NCBI GenBank assembly: GCA_964568355.1
Contig: CAZMRK010000188.1
Location: 1 to 22,099 of the forward strand
Source of the DNA: JAJPJX01 sp964568355
GTDB lineage: Bacteria > Acidobacteriota > Terriglobia > Bryobacterales > Bryobacteraceae
Direction: 5' to 3'
Length of the DNA: 22,099 bases
Positions 14,155 to 21,801 of this stretch are shown piece after piece. Position numbers and translations under genes: made by a program. A model generated the notes under the pieces. It did not search any database. It had not been told where the DNA came from and saw only the letters and a program-made list of their open reading frames with translations. The stretch's first letter is position 1, and every line of letters begins with the position of its first letter.

Positions 14155-15167
14155 CACAGCTCCGCGATGCGCCGCACGCTGATCGCATGAGCGGCCAGAA
14201 GCCGCCGGTAGATGCGCGGGGAAAGCCGTGCCGTCTTCCGGATCGCCTGCCGCTTGCGCAACATACTCGGGCTATGGGCCAGCAGAGCCGCGTGAGCCCG
14301 CGCCACATACCAGGCCATGCGCCAGCCGGCGTTGCCCTCCAGGCGGAAGCGGGCGGCGGCGCCCCGCCCTTTCAGCAGGTACCACACATGCCAGCCATAT
14401 CGAGCCAGAGAGAAGAAGGGCGCCACGGCCAGCATCCCGGCGGGGAAGTTCTTGGCGATAACGAACAGCCGATTGCGCTCCACCAGGTAGGCCTTGAGAG
14501 GCGAAGCGTGCCCGGCGGAGTGTGAATAATGGTGCTCCACCACCGCCTCCGGCACATACAGGCAGCGCCAGCCTGCCCAGCGCGCGCGCAGCCCCAGATC
14601 GGTATCCTCGCAATAAAGAAAGAACTCTTCGTCGAACAACCCGATCTGGTCCAACATCTCGCGCCGGTAGATAGCCGCCGAGCCGCTGGGGAACAGCACC
14701 TCCTCTTCCACCGGAAACAGCTCCGGCGGACGCAGGTGTCCGCGCTGTTTGCTGCTGCCGTCCCGCACCATCATCATGCCCGCCGAATCGAGCTGGTCCT
14801 CTCCGAAGAGGCGCACCTGCGAAGCGCACATGCCCACGTCGGGCCGCCGCTCGATGGCCCCCAGCAGCGCCTCCAGCCACCGCGGGTGCGCCACGGCGTC
14901 GTCGTTCAGCGTAGCCAGGTAGCGCGCGCGGGAGTGCCGGAAGGCGCGGTTCAGAGCGCCGCCGAAGCCGGCATTGTGCTCGTTTTCCAGGATGGTCGCG
15001 CCCGTTTGAGCGGCAGGGCTGCGCCGCACGCGGCCCTCCCCACTGTTATCGACGATCACCACCTCAAAATTGCGGTGAGTCTGCTTCGCGAGGGAATCGA
15101 CGCACTCTACCAATCTTCGATCGGATGCCAGAGTGGGTATCACCACCGCAACGGGGAAATCTAACAA
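14154..15167 (-). CDS. GT2 glycosyltransferase, rhamnosyltransferase-like
   Basis: The product is 337 residues. It opens FPVAVVIPTLASDRRLVECV, then NFEVVIVDNSGEG, NEHNAGFGGALNRAF and the DxD-type LNDDAVAHPRWLEAL. SGSAAIYRREMLDQIGLFDE and FFLYCEDTDLGLRARWAGW follow, the typical second half of rhamnosyl/galactofuranosyl-type GT2 enzymes. The C-terminal 90 residues are basic and partly hydrophobic. It probably adds a sugar to a lipid-linked glycan in the cytoplasm. The best start is TTG at 15165-15167, because the fold begins only six residues later and no ATG or GTG is available. A TAAAAT lies 6 nt upstream, suggesting a leaderless transcript start. It is the first gene of the tight glycan operon. 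Confidence 0.9.
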   Translation of the reverse strand: MLDFPVAVVIPTLASDRRLVECVDSLAKQTHRNFEVVIVDNSGEGRVRRSPAAQTGATILENEHNAGFGGALNRAFRHSRARYLATLNDDAVAHPRWLEALLGAIERRPDVGMCASQVRLFGEDQLDSAGMMMVRDGSSKQRGHLRPPELFPVEEEVLFPSGSAAIYRREMLDQIGLFDEEFFLYCEDTDLGLRARWAGWRCLYVPEAVVEHHYSHSAGHASPLKAYLVERNRLFVIAKNFPAGMLAVAPFFSLARYGWHVWYLLKGRGAAARFRLEGNAGWRMAWYVARAHAALLAHSPSMLRKRQAIRKTARLSPRIYRRLLAAHAISVRRIAEL

Positions 15168-15173
15168 GCTTTG

Positions 15174-15179
15174 ATTTTA
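15174..15179 (-). promoter_or_regulatory. Candidate -10 box immediately before the GT2 start
   Basis: On the minus strand TAAAAT ends 6 nt before the TTG start at 15167, and there is no Shine-Dalgarno. This spacing fits a transcript that begins at or within a base or two of the start codon. No good -35 is visible. Confidence 0.35.
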
Positions 15180-15203
15180 CGACATTACCTCTCGGCCGTC
15201 TTT

Positions 15204-16346
15204 TCAGTGCCCCAGGTTCTCATACCATTTCAGCTTGGTTGCGCCGATGCACGCGATATCCGGCCGTCCATCGCCGTTCAGATCCGCGCCGGCGCACGCC
15301 GATGCCGCCATCCCGCCGGCATCCAGCGCCTGCCGGTCCCACCGGGTGCCTTGCGTGTCCAGTGCATAATATAGGTAGACGCTCTGGCCTTTGCCGCGAA
15401 ATCCGGCAATGATCTCGTCCCGTCCATCGCCGTTGAGATCGGAGGTAATGATGGTATGGCCGCTCACCAACGAGCTGTCGATCACCTGCCTCTGCCACTC
15501 TTTCCTGTGCTGCCGGTAGACGGCCACCTGGTTGCCATGCCAGGGCTCGATGGCGCATAGAAACCGCTGCTTGCCGAGTTTGCCCTCGGCGATATCGCTG
15601 GATCCGCTTTGGGGCCAGGAAGCGGGATCGCCCTTGGCAAGTTCGGTTCGCGTCCAGCGGCCATCCTTGCCCAGGTGGTAGAGAGCGATGCCGACGAAGC
15701 TCGCGGTCAGAATGTCATCGCGCCCGTCGCCGTCCCAGTCGAGGATGTAGAGGCCGTGCACAACGCCTTCGTTCTGGTCGCCGATCATCTCCCGCTTCCA
15801 TTCGCCGGGTTTATAGAAGACCAGCGGCGTGCGGCCCAGGTACTGGGGCGGCTCGGCGGAGGCTCCCGTGAGCGGCTGGTTGACCAGCACTTTCTTGCCG
15901 TTGCCGTAGATATCGGCCCAGCGCAGCCGGTGCGAGGTGGTAAGCCGGTCGATCTCGCGGACCTTCCAGGGCTGGCGCGGGTCGCCGTTGTGCTCCAGCA
16001 CGGAAACGATGCCGATGCTGTTCTTGGCCTGGCTGGAAAATTCGCTGGCCAGCACGATTTCCGGAATCCCGTCGCCGTCGGTATCCCAGGCGCCCAGGTT
16101 GATCATCTGGTGCAGGCCGCCGGCGATCACATGCCGTTCCCAGCCGGGATTTTCGAACCAGACCAGCTCCGCCATGCCGCTGGCCAGGGCGATGAGATCG
16201 GTCTTGCCGTCATGGTTCACGTCTACGGCGACCACCTGATAGCCGCTCTTCAAATCGCTGGCGATGGCGTGCTCGGCGAAGCGGGCGGGAGCGCTCGCGG
16301 CGGCCGGCGGGAGCACCAGTAGAATCGCAGAAAGAAAGAGGCGCAC
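15204..16346 (-). CDS. Exported FG-GAP/VCBS beta-propeller protein
   Basis: The product is 380 residues. A signal peptide (RLFLSAILLVLPPAAASA) sends it across the membrane. The mature protein repeats a blade of about 50-60 residues with calcium-loop motifs D-x-D/N-x-DG: DVNHDGKTD, DTDGDGIPE, DWDGDGRDD, DLNGDGRDE and DLNGDGRPD. Each is followed by a short hydrophobic strand, such as LIALASG and EIIAGFRG. The fold should be a Ca-stabilised propeller used for binding; no catalytic residues are evident. The GTG at 16344-16346 is the only start that keeps the whole signal peptide. A TATACT ends 5 nt upstream and there is no strong Shine-Dalgarno. The GT2 gene follows after 36 nt on the same strand. 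A link to the glycan locus is possible but unproven. Confidence 0.88.
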   Translation of the reverse strand: MRLFLSAILLVLPPAAASAPARFAEHAIASDLKSGYQVVAVDVNHDGKTDLIALASGMAELVWFENPGWERHVIAGGLHQMINLGAWDTDGDGIPEIVLASEFSSQAKNSIGIVSVLEHNGDPRQPWKVREIDRLTTSHRLRWADIYGNGKKVLVNQPLTGASAEPPQYLGRTPLVFYKPGEWKREMIGDQNEGVVHGLYILDWDGDGRDDILTASFVGIALYHLGKDGRWTRTELAKGDPASWPQSGSSDIAEGKLGKQRFLCAIEPWHGNQVAVYRQHRKEWQRQVIDSSLVSGHTIITSDLNGDGRDEIIAGFRGKGQSVYLYYALDTQGTRWDRQALDAGGMAASACAGADLNGDGRPDIACIGATKLKWYENLGH

Positions 16347-16351
16347 GCCTC

Positions 16352-16359
16352 AGTATAAT
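16352..16359. promoter_or_regulatory. Overlapping divergent -10 boxes in a 21-bp intergenic gap
   Basis: The plus strand has TATAAT at 16354-16359, ending 8 nt before the ATG at 16368. The minus strand has TATACT at 16352-16357, ending 5 nt before the GTG at 16346. The two boxes share four base pairs, so the two polymerases could not bind at once. No clear -35 is present for either. Confidence 0.45.
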
Positions 16360-16367
16360 GAAACCCT

Positions 16368-17366
16368 ATGCCCATAAAAACCACGGTGGTTGGCAGCTAT
16401 CCCACGCCGCGATGGCTGTTCGGGGATACCTCCCGGGGGGCGCTGCGCGACGCGATCATGGTCGTGCTGAAGACCCAGGAACTGGCGGGAATCGATATCA
16501 TCGCCGACGGCGAACTGAACCGGTTCAACCCCAGCCATCCCGAGACCAACGGGATGATCGACTATTTTGTGAGCCAGATGGATGGAATCCGTACGCGCTT
16601 CTCCATCACGGACATCGCCAAGTTCCGCGAAGACGCCGGGATGTCGTACCGCTCCGACCCCGCGGGGATCGTGGTCAGCGATGTGCAGGAAGGCACGCTG
16701 AACCTGCCGCGCGACTACGAGTTCACGCGCGCGCTGACGCGCCAGCCGCTGAAGTTCACCTGCACCGGCCCGCACATGCTGGCCAAGGTGCTGACCGACC
16801 GCCGTTACGGCAACCCCGCGGACCTGGCGATGGCGATCGCGGAGGTTCTGCGCCGGCAACTGGAGAACATCGACGCGGCCGTGGTTCAGCTCGACGAGGC
16901 CAATATCAGCGGCCACCCGGAGGACCGGGAATGGGCCGTAGCGGCGCTGAACCATGTTCTCGAAGGCATTCGCAGCGAGCGCGCCCTGCACGTCTGTTTC
17001 GGAAACTACGGGGGGCAGAGCATCCAGAAGGGCTTCTGGAAGAACCTGATGCCGTTCTTCAACTGCCTCAAAGTGGGGCACCTGGTGCTGGAGTTCGCGC
17101 GCCGGGGATACGAGGAACTGGAAGCGTTCCGCGACCTGGATCCGCAGATCGGGCTGGGGCTGGGCGTCGTGGATATCAAGGACAACGAGATCGAGCCGGC
17201 CTCGCTCATCGCCCGCCGCCTGGAACATGCGGCCAAAGTGCTCGGGCCGGAGCGGGTGCGCTTCATTCACCCGGACTGCGGCTTCTGGATGCTGCAGCGC
17301 AGCGTGGCCGATGGCAAGATGAAGGCCCTGGTGGAGGGACGCAACCTGTTCGAAGGAAGGTCGTAA
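16368..17366 (+). CDS. Cobalamin-independent methionine synthase (MetE C-terminal)-like methyltransferase
   Basis: The product is 332 residues, matching the size of stand-alone MetE C-terminal-domain proteins. It starts IKTTVVGSYPTPRWL, typical of the family. The likely zinc ligands line up with MetE: His208 and Cys210 in LHVCFGNYGG, Glu242 in LVLEFARRGYEELEAF and Cys304 in FIHPDCGFW. LGLGVVDIKDNEIEP also fits the barrel. It should move a methyl group or alkyl moiety between a donor and a thiol in the cytoplasm. Without the N-terminal half of MetE it is probably not a standard folate-dependent methionine synthase, and the true substrate is open. The start is supported by a -10-like TATAAT ending 8 nt upstream. 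The PD40 gene follows after 2 nt. Confidence 0.85.
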   Translation: MPIKTTVVGSYPTPRWLFGDTSRGALRDAIMVVLKTQELAGIDIIADGELNRFNPSHPETNGMIDYFVSQMDGIRTRFSITDIAKFREDAGMSYRSDPAGIVVSDVQEGTLNLPRDYEFTRALTRQPLKFTCTGPHMLAKVLTDRRYGNPADLAMAIAEVLRRQLENIDAAVVQLDEANISGHPEDREWAVAALNHVLEGIRSERALHVCFGNYGGQSIQKGFWKNLMPFFNCLKVGHLVLEFARRGYEELEAFRDLDPQIGLGLGVVDIKDNEIEPASLIARRLEHAAKVLGPERVRFIHPDCGFWMLQRSVADGKMKALVEGRNLFEGRS

Positions 17367-17368
17367 CG

Positions 17369-18367
17369 ATGCGTGTATGTTTGCTGCTGTGGATGGCGGG
17401 CGTGGCGGCGGCCCAAAGCTCTCACCTTTCGAACATCGTGAAGCTGACTTCGGGCGGCCAGAACGCGGAGGCGTACTGGGCTCCGGACGGCAAGCGGCTG
17501 ATCTTTCAGACTACCCGTCCGCCCTACGGCTGCGACCAGATTTTCATCATGAACGCCGACGGCAGCAACCAGCACCTGGTCTCGACCGGCAAAGGGCGCA
17601 CCACCTGCGGCTATTTCCTCAAGGACGGCAAGCACATTATTTATGCATCCACGCACGAAGCCGGCGATGCCTGCCCGCAGGAGCCGGACCGCAGCAAGGG
17701 CTACGTATGGCCCGTCTTTTCGAGCTACGACATCTTTCTGGCTACCGACACCGGACAGATTGTAACGAAACTCACCGATACGGCCGGTTATGACGCCGAA
17801 GCTACGGTCAACTGGAAGACCGGCAATATCGTCTACACGTCGCTGTCCTCCGGCGACCTGGACCTATGGACCATGAGCAGCGACGGCTCGCGCAAGAAGC
17901 AGATCACGGAAATGGCGGGTTACGATGGCGGGGCCGTCCTCTCGCGGGACGGCAGAAAGCTGGTCTGGCGGGCGGACCGGCCCACCACGCCCGAGCGCCT
18001 CTCGCGCTACCGGGAACTGCTCTCCGCCAACCTGACCTCGCCGATGAAGATGGAGATCTTTATCGCCGAGGCCGACGGCAGCCGGCCGCACGTGCTCACG
18101 AATTTCGGCTGCGCCAGCTTCGCGCCGACGTTCACCCCGGACGGCCGCAAGATCCTGTTCTCCTCGAATAAAAACAATTGCGACAGCCGCAAATTCGATC
18201 TGTTTTTGATGAACCTGGACGGCAGCGGGCTGGAGCAGGTGACCAATTTCGGCGGATTTACCTCCTTTCCGGAGTTCTCTCCGGACGGAAAGAGGCTGGT
18301 TTTCTGCTCGGATCGGGAAGCGAAACAGCGCTACGAATTTAATATCTTCACGGCCGATTGGCGCTAA
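17369..18367 (+). CDS. Exported TolB-like PD40 beta-propeller protein
   Basis: The product is 332 residues. A short signal peptide (MRVCLLLWMAGVAAAQ) is followed by six PD40 blades. Their cores are AYWAPDGKRLIFQTT, GYFLKDGKHIIYAST, ATVNWKTGNIVYTS, AVLSRDGRKLVWRA, PTFTPDGRKILFSSN and PEFSPDGKRLVFCSD. Between them are turns such as IFIMNADGSNQHLV and LFLMNLDGSGLEQV. This is the repeat of the TolB propeller, here without the TolB N-terminal domain, so a periplasmic binding role is likely and Tol-Pal function is not implied. The ATG at 17369 comes 2 nt after the preceding stop and has GGAAGG at 8-nt spacing, so the two genes form an operon. What connects a methyltransferase and a propeller is not evident. 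Confidence 0.88.
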   Translation: MRVCLLLWMAGVAAAQSSHLSNIVKLTSGGQNAEAYWAPDGKRLIFQTTRPPYGCDQIFIMNADGSNQHLVSTGKGRTTCGYFLKDGKHIIYASTHEAGDACPQEPDRSKGYVWPVFSSYDIFLATDTGQIVTKLTDTAGYDAEATVNWKTGNIVYTSLSSGDLDLWTMSSDGSRKKQITEMAGYDGGAVLSRDGRKLVWRADRPTTPERLSRYRELLSANLTSPMKMEIFIAEADGSRPHVLTNFGCASFAPTFTPDGRKILFSSNKNNCDSRKFDLFLMNLDGSGLEQVTNFGGFTSFPEFSPDGKRLVFCSDREAKQRYEFNIFTADWR

Positions 18368-18370
18368 AGG

Positions 18371-18390
18371 CGGGGCCTCGCCCCCGTTTG
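18371..18390 (+). terminator. Weak terminator-like hairpin after the PD40 gene
   Basis: GGGGC (18372-18376) and GCCCC (18380-18384) form a short GC stem with a 3-nt loop, followed by CGTTTG. The T-run is only three bases, so termination would be inefficient. The same T-run is part of the possible -35 for the next gene. Confidence 0.3.
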
Positions 18391-18417
18391 TGAAAGATAT
18401 TACTCACGATTTACAAT
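18388..18417 (+). promoter_or_regulatory. Candidate promoter of the hybrid histidine kinase
   Basis: TTGTGA (18388-18393) and TACAAT (18412-18417) are 18 nt apart. A second TACAAT at 18422-18427 ends 9 nt before the TTG start. The boxes coincide with the tandem TTACAATACG repeat, so a bound regulator would compete with polymerase. Confidence 0.4.
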
Positions 18418-18430
18418 ACGTTACAATACG
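18411..18430 (+). repeat. Tandem TTACAATACG repeat before the hybrid histidine kinase
   Basis: The 10-mer TTACAATACG occurs twice with no gap (18411-18420 and 18421-18430), just ahead of the TTG start. It keeps the same TTACAA core and 10-nt pitch as the pair at 393-408 before the other histidine kinase gene, though in the opposite orientation relative to the gene. Confidence 0.55.
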
Positions 18431-18436
18431 GGGGAA

Positions 18437-19987
18437 TTGGCGGAGGACCTTTACCGGCATCTCGTGGAGCGCGGCCTGGGGCTCATGTGCGTGCATGACC
18501 TGGGGGGCGTAATTTTGTATCTGAACCCGGCCGCAGCCGAGACGCTGGGGTACCGGTGGGAGGAGGCGGTCCAGCGCAATCTACGGGAGTTCCTGACGTC
18601 CCGGGTACGCCCGCTCTTCGATCTCTATCTGGATCGCATCCGCAAGCATGGCTCCGACAGTGGATTCATGCGGATGACCGCGCGGGACGGCAGCGAGCAG
18701 GTATGGTTCTATCGCAACCGCCTGGAGGAACTGCCCGGCGAGGAGGCGCGGGTACTGGGGCACGCGCAGAATGTCACTGGCCTGGTCCGGGCGGCGGCCG
18801 GGCGCTCCGAGGACCTGGAGCACGCCAACGAGCGGCTACAACTGGAGATCCAGCACCGCAGGCACGTCGAAGAGGAACTGCTTCAGTCCCGCAAGATGGA
18901 ATCGCTGGCAGTGCTGGCCGGAGGGATCGCGCACGACTTTAATAATGTTCTCACCGTGATCGCCGGGAACCTGGCGCTGGCACAGATGCGGGCCCATGTG
19001 GACCCCTCGCTGGGCCACGTGCTGACGCAAGCCGAGCGGGCCTGCGCACGGGCCTGCGCGCTAAGCCAGCAGTTGCTGACCTTTGCCAAGGGCGGTGCTC
19101 CGGTGCGGCGCGACGCTTCGGTGGCCCGGATCGTCGCCGAGGCGGTGGCCCTGGCGCTCGAAGGGTCGAAGAGCCGGCTGGACTTGCGAGTGGCTCCGGA
19201 CCTCTGGCCCGTAGTGGTGGATCCGGGGCAGATCAGCCAGGCGATGCAGTCGGTTTTGCTCAACGCCGGGCAGGCGATGCCGGAGGGCGGCACGGTGGAG
19301 ATCAGCTCCGAGAACGCCGAGATCACCGAGCCCACGGTCTCGCTGGCCGCGGGCCGCTACGTCAAGCTGTGGGTCCGCGACCATGGGCACGGTATCCCGG
19401 AAGGGGATCTGCCGCGCATCTTCGATCCGTACTTTTCCACGCGGCGGGGCGGCAGCGGCCTCGGCCTGGCAACCGCCTATGCCATCCTCAGGAAGCATCA
19501 GGGCGCCATCAGCGCCGAATCCGCACCGGGGAGAGGGACGACGATTACGATCTACCTGCCGGCGTCGGCAGCGTCCGGCACCGCCGCGCCGGAAGGCCCG
19601 CAGATGGGGACCGGCCGGGTCCTGGTGATGGACGACGAAGCGCCGATCCGGGAGCTGGCGCGCAATGTACTGGAAAGTCTGGGCTACGAAGCGGAGGGCG
19701 CGGCCGACGGAGCCGAAGCGGTGGCCTGTTACCAGGCCGCTCTCTCCGCCGGAAAGCCCTTCGCGGCGGTGCTGCTGGATCTCACCGTGCCCGGCGGCAT
19801 GGGCGGCATAGAAGCGCTGAAGCTCTTGCGCGAACTGGACCCGAGCGTCCGCGCCATTGTCTCCAGCGGCTATTCCGACGATCCGGTGATGGCCCATGCG
19901 GCAGAGTACGGCTTTCAAGGCGTGGTCTCGAAGCCCTGGAACATCCCTACGCTGAGCGACGTGCTCAAGCGTGTCTTAGCCAGGTAA
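18437..19987 (+). CDS. PAS hybrid histidine kinase with C-terminal receiver
   Basis: The product is 516 residues, apparently cytoplasmic since no membrane helix is seen. A PAS domain (about 5-118) starts HLVERGLGLMCVHDLGGVI. A short coiled coil leads to the HisKA box LAGGIAHDFNNVLTVIAGNL with phospho-acceptor His166. The ATPase domain has the N box (LLNAGQAMPEGG, Asn276), G1 (DHGHGIPEGDL) and G2 (GGSGLGLATAYAI). The receiver (about 393-516) has the acidic pair Asp399-Asp400, phospho-acceptor Asp448 in LLDLTVPG and Lys499 in VVSKPW. The HDFNN form is the NtrB-like hybrid kinase type. The start is TTG at 18437, because the PAS domain begins at once and later starts would cut it. GGGGGA lies very close upstream. 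No partner response regulator with an output domain is adjacent. Confidence 0.93.
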   Translation: MAEDLYRHLVERGLGLMCVHDLGGVILYLNPAAAETLGYRWEEAVQRNLREFLTSRVRPLFDLYLDRIRKHGSDSGFMRMTARDGSEQVWFYRNRLEELPGEEARVLGHAQNVTGLVRAAAGRSEDLEHANERLQLEIQHRRHVEEELLQSRKMESLAVLAGGIAHDFNNVLTVIAGNLALAQMRAHVDPSLGHVLTQAERACARACALSQQLLTFAKGGAPVRRDASVARIVAEAVALALEGSKSRLDLRVAPDLWPVVVDPGQISQAMQSVLLNAGQAMPEGGTVEISSENAEITEPTVSLAAGRYVKLWVRDHGHGIPEGDLPRIFDPYFSTRRGGSGLGLATAYAILRKHQGAISAESAPGRGTTITIYLPASAASGTAAPEGPQMGTGRVLVMDDEAPIRELARNVLESLGYEAEGAADGAEAVACYQAALSAGKPFAAVLLDLTVPGGMGGIEALKLLRELDPSVRAIVSSGYSDDPVMAHAAEYGFQGVVSKPWNIPTLSDVLKRVLAR

Positions 19988-20010
19988 TTATATCGTATTA
20001 CGATATAATT
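19986..20010. promoter_or_regulatory. Perfect 11-bp palindrome over the -10 of the ClC gene
   Basis: Arms AATTATATCGT (19986-19996) and ACGATATAATT (20000-20010) flank a 3-nt loop. It begins inside the kinase stop codon. The right arm contains TATAAT at 20004-20009, ending 7 nt before the GTG start at 20017. A dimeric repressor bound here would block the promoter. As RNA the stem is AU-rich with no U-tract, so terminator use is unlikely. Confidence 0.6.
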
Positions 20011-20016
20011 GAAGAT

Positions 20017-21801
20017 GTGACAGATCATCGGGACTACACGGCCACGCCGCGCATCTTTGCGATTGCCGGCCTGGCGGTGGGGATTGGATTCGTAGGCGCC
20101 TGGGTGGCCCTGCTGCTGCTCCGCCTCATCGGACTATTCACCAACCTTTTCTTCTTTCAGCGCTGGGACACCTCCATGTCCTCGCCGGCGGCGAACCACC
20201 TGGGATGGATGGTGGTGCTGGTGCCGGTGGCGGGGTCGCTGATCGTTGGCCTGATGGCGCGCTATGGCTCGGAGAAGATCCGCGGACATGGCATTCCGGA
20301 GGCACTGGAATCGATTCTGATCAACGGCAGCAAGGTGGAGCCGAAGCTGGCGGTGCTGAAGCCGATCTCCGCGGCGATCGCCATCGGGTCCGGCGGTCCG
20401 TTCGGAGCGGAGGGCCCGATCATCATGACCGGCGGCGCTTTCGGCTCGATGATTGCGCAACTGTTCCGGCTGACGGCAAACGAGCGCAAGACGCTTCTGG
20501 CGGCCGGCGCGGCGGCAGGCATGTCGGCGACGTTCGCGGCGCCGGTGGCTTCGGTGCTGCTGGCGGTGGAGTTGCTGCTGTTCGAGTGGAAGCCGCGCAG
20601 CCTGATCCCGGTGGCGCTGGCCAGCGTAACGGCGGCGGCGACGCGGAGATATCTGCTGGGGATGGGGCCGCTGTTTCCGGTACCGCCGCACCCGGCGTTC
20701 ATCGGAGCGGCGGGGCTGGCAGGATGTCTGCTGGCGGGCATCCTGGCGGGCATTCTCTCCTACCTGGTGAGCAATTCCATCTACCTGGTGGAAGATGCTT
20801 TCCGTCTGCTGCCGGTTCACTGGATGTGGTGGCCGGCTCTGGGCGGCGCGGTCGTAGGACTGGGCGGACTGATCTTCCCGCAAGCTCTGGGCGTAGGCTA
20901 CGACACGATCGGGGCGCTGCTGGCAGGCGACGTGCCGCGGGCGACGATTGTGGGGATTCTGCTGGTGAAATCGGTAATCTGGGCGGTCTCGCTGGGATCG
21001 GGCACTTCGGGCGGCGTGCTGGCTCCGCTACTGATGATGGGAGGGGCTCTGGGCGGGGTAGAGGCGATGTTCCTGCCGCACCTGGGCGCCGGTTTCTGGC
21101 CGCTGGTCACGATGGGAGCGGCGCTGGGCGGCACGATGCGCATCCCGTTTACCGCGGTGATTTTTTCACTCGAACTGACGCACGACATCAACATGCTTCT
21201 GCCGCTGCTGCTGGCCGTCATCGCCGCGCATACCTTTACGGTACTGACTCTCAAGCGATCGATCCTGACGGAGAAGATCGCGCGCAGGGGCTATCATCTG
21301 AGCTGCGAGTACGCGGTGGATCCGATGGAGATTCTGAGCGCGCGAGACGTGATGCGCACGAACATCGCGGCACTGCCGGCGTCGATACCGGAAGAGAGCC
21401 TGGCGGAGCGGCTGCGCGACGTGCAGGATCGCCGGGGCCAGAGGCTCTATCCGGTCGTAGACGATAAGGCCAGCCTGGTCGGAGTGGCGACGCGGGGCGA
21501 TCTGAGAAAGCTGCTGCGGGAGAAGCGGCCGCTGGCTACCATTGCGCGGCCGGAACCGGTGGTAGCCTATGCGGATGAACCGCTGCGTGTGGTAGTGTAT
21601 CGCATGGCCGAGACCGGCTTGACGCGTTTTCCCGTGCTCGAACAGCGGGGCAGCCGGAAGCTGGCGGGGATGATCTCGCTCGAGGACCTGCTGCGGGCTC
21701 GCAGCCGCAGCCTGGAAGAAGATCGAAGCCGCGAACGGGTGCTGCGCCTGCATCTTCCGTTCCTGTCCGAGAGAAAGGTGACCGAACGCCTACGATCCTG
21801 A
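20017..21801 (+). CDS. ClC-family chloride transporter with two CBS domains
   Basis: The product is 594 residues. Residues about 10-415 are the ClC membrane domain with the three anion-filter motifs: GHGIPEAL (90-97), GPFGAEGPIIMTGG with the gating Glu132, and SGGVLAPLLMMGG (331-343). Two CBS domains follow: about 440-500 (LSARDVMRTN through VGVATRGDLRKLL) and about 508-560 (VVAYADEPLRVVV through GMISLEDLLRA). These usually bind adenine nucleotides and tune the pore. The first motif has His where E. coli ClC has Ser107, and the residue aligned by eye with the proton glutamate Glu203 is Leu186. This makes channel-like behaviour worth considering. The GTG at 20017 has no Shine-Dalgarno, and a TATAAT lies 7 nt upstream. 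The operator-like palindrome suggests repression. It ends overlapping the DUF488 reading frame. Confidence 0.93.
   Translation: MTDHRDYTATPRIFAIAGLAVGIGFVGAWVALLLLRLIGLFTNLFFFQRWDTSMSSPAANHLGWMVVLVPVAGSLIVGLMARYGSEKIRGHGIPEALESILINGSKVEPKLAVLKPISAAIAIGSGGPFGAEGPIIMTGGAFGSMIAQLFRLTANERKTLLAAGAAAGMSATFAAPVASVLLAVELLLFEWKPRSLIPVALASVTAAATRRYLLGMGPLFPVPPHPAFIGAAGLAGCLLAGILAGILSYLVSNSIYLVEDAFRLLPVHWMWWPALGGAVVGLGGLIFPQALGVGYDTIGALLAGDVPRATIVGILLVKSVIWAVSLGSGTSGGVLAPLLMMGGALGGVEAMFLPHLGAGFWPLVTMGAALGGTMRIPFTAVIFSLELTHDINMLLPLLLAVIAAHTFTVLTLKRSILTEKIARRGYHLSCEYAVDPMEILSARDVMRTNIAALPASIPEESLAERLRDVQDRRGQRLYPVVDDKASLVGVATRGDLRKLLREKRPLATIARPEPVVAYADEPLRVVVYRMAETGLTRFPVLEQRGSRKLAGMISLEDLLRARSRSLEEDRSRERVLRLHLPFLSERKVTERLRS

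Noticed and set aside
15180..15195. Two-codon reading frame (ATG TCG stop) after AGAGGT upstream of the GT2 gene
   Set aside because: The Shine-Dalgarno-like run touches the ATG, too close for initiation, and such a short frame is expected by chance.
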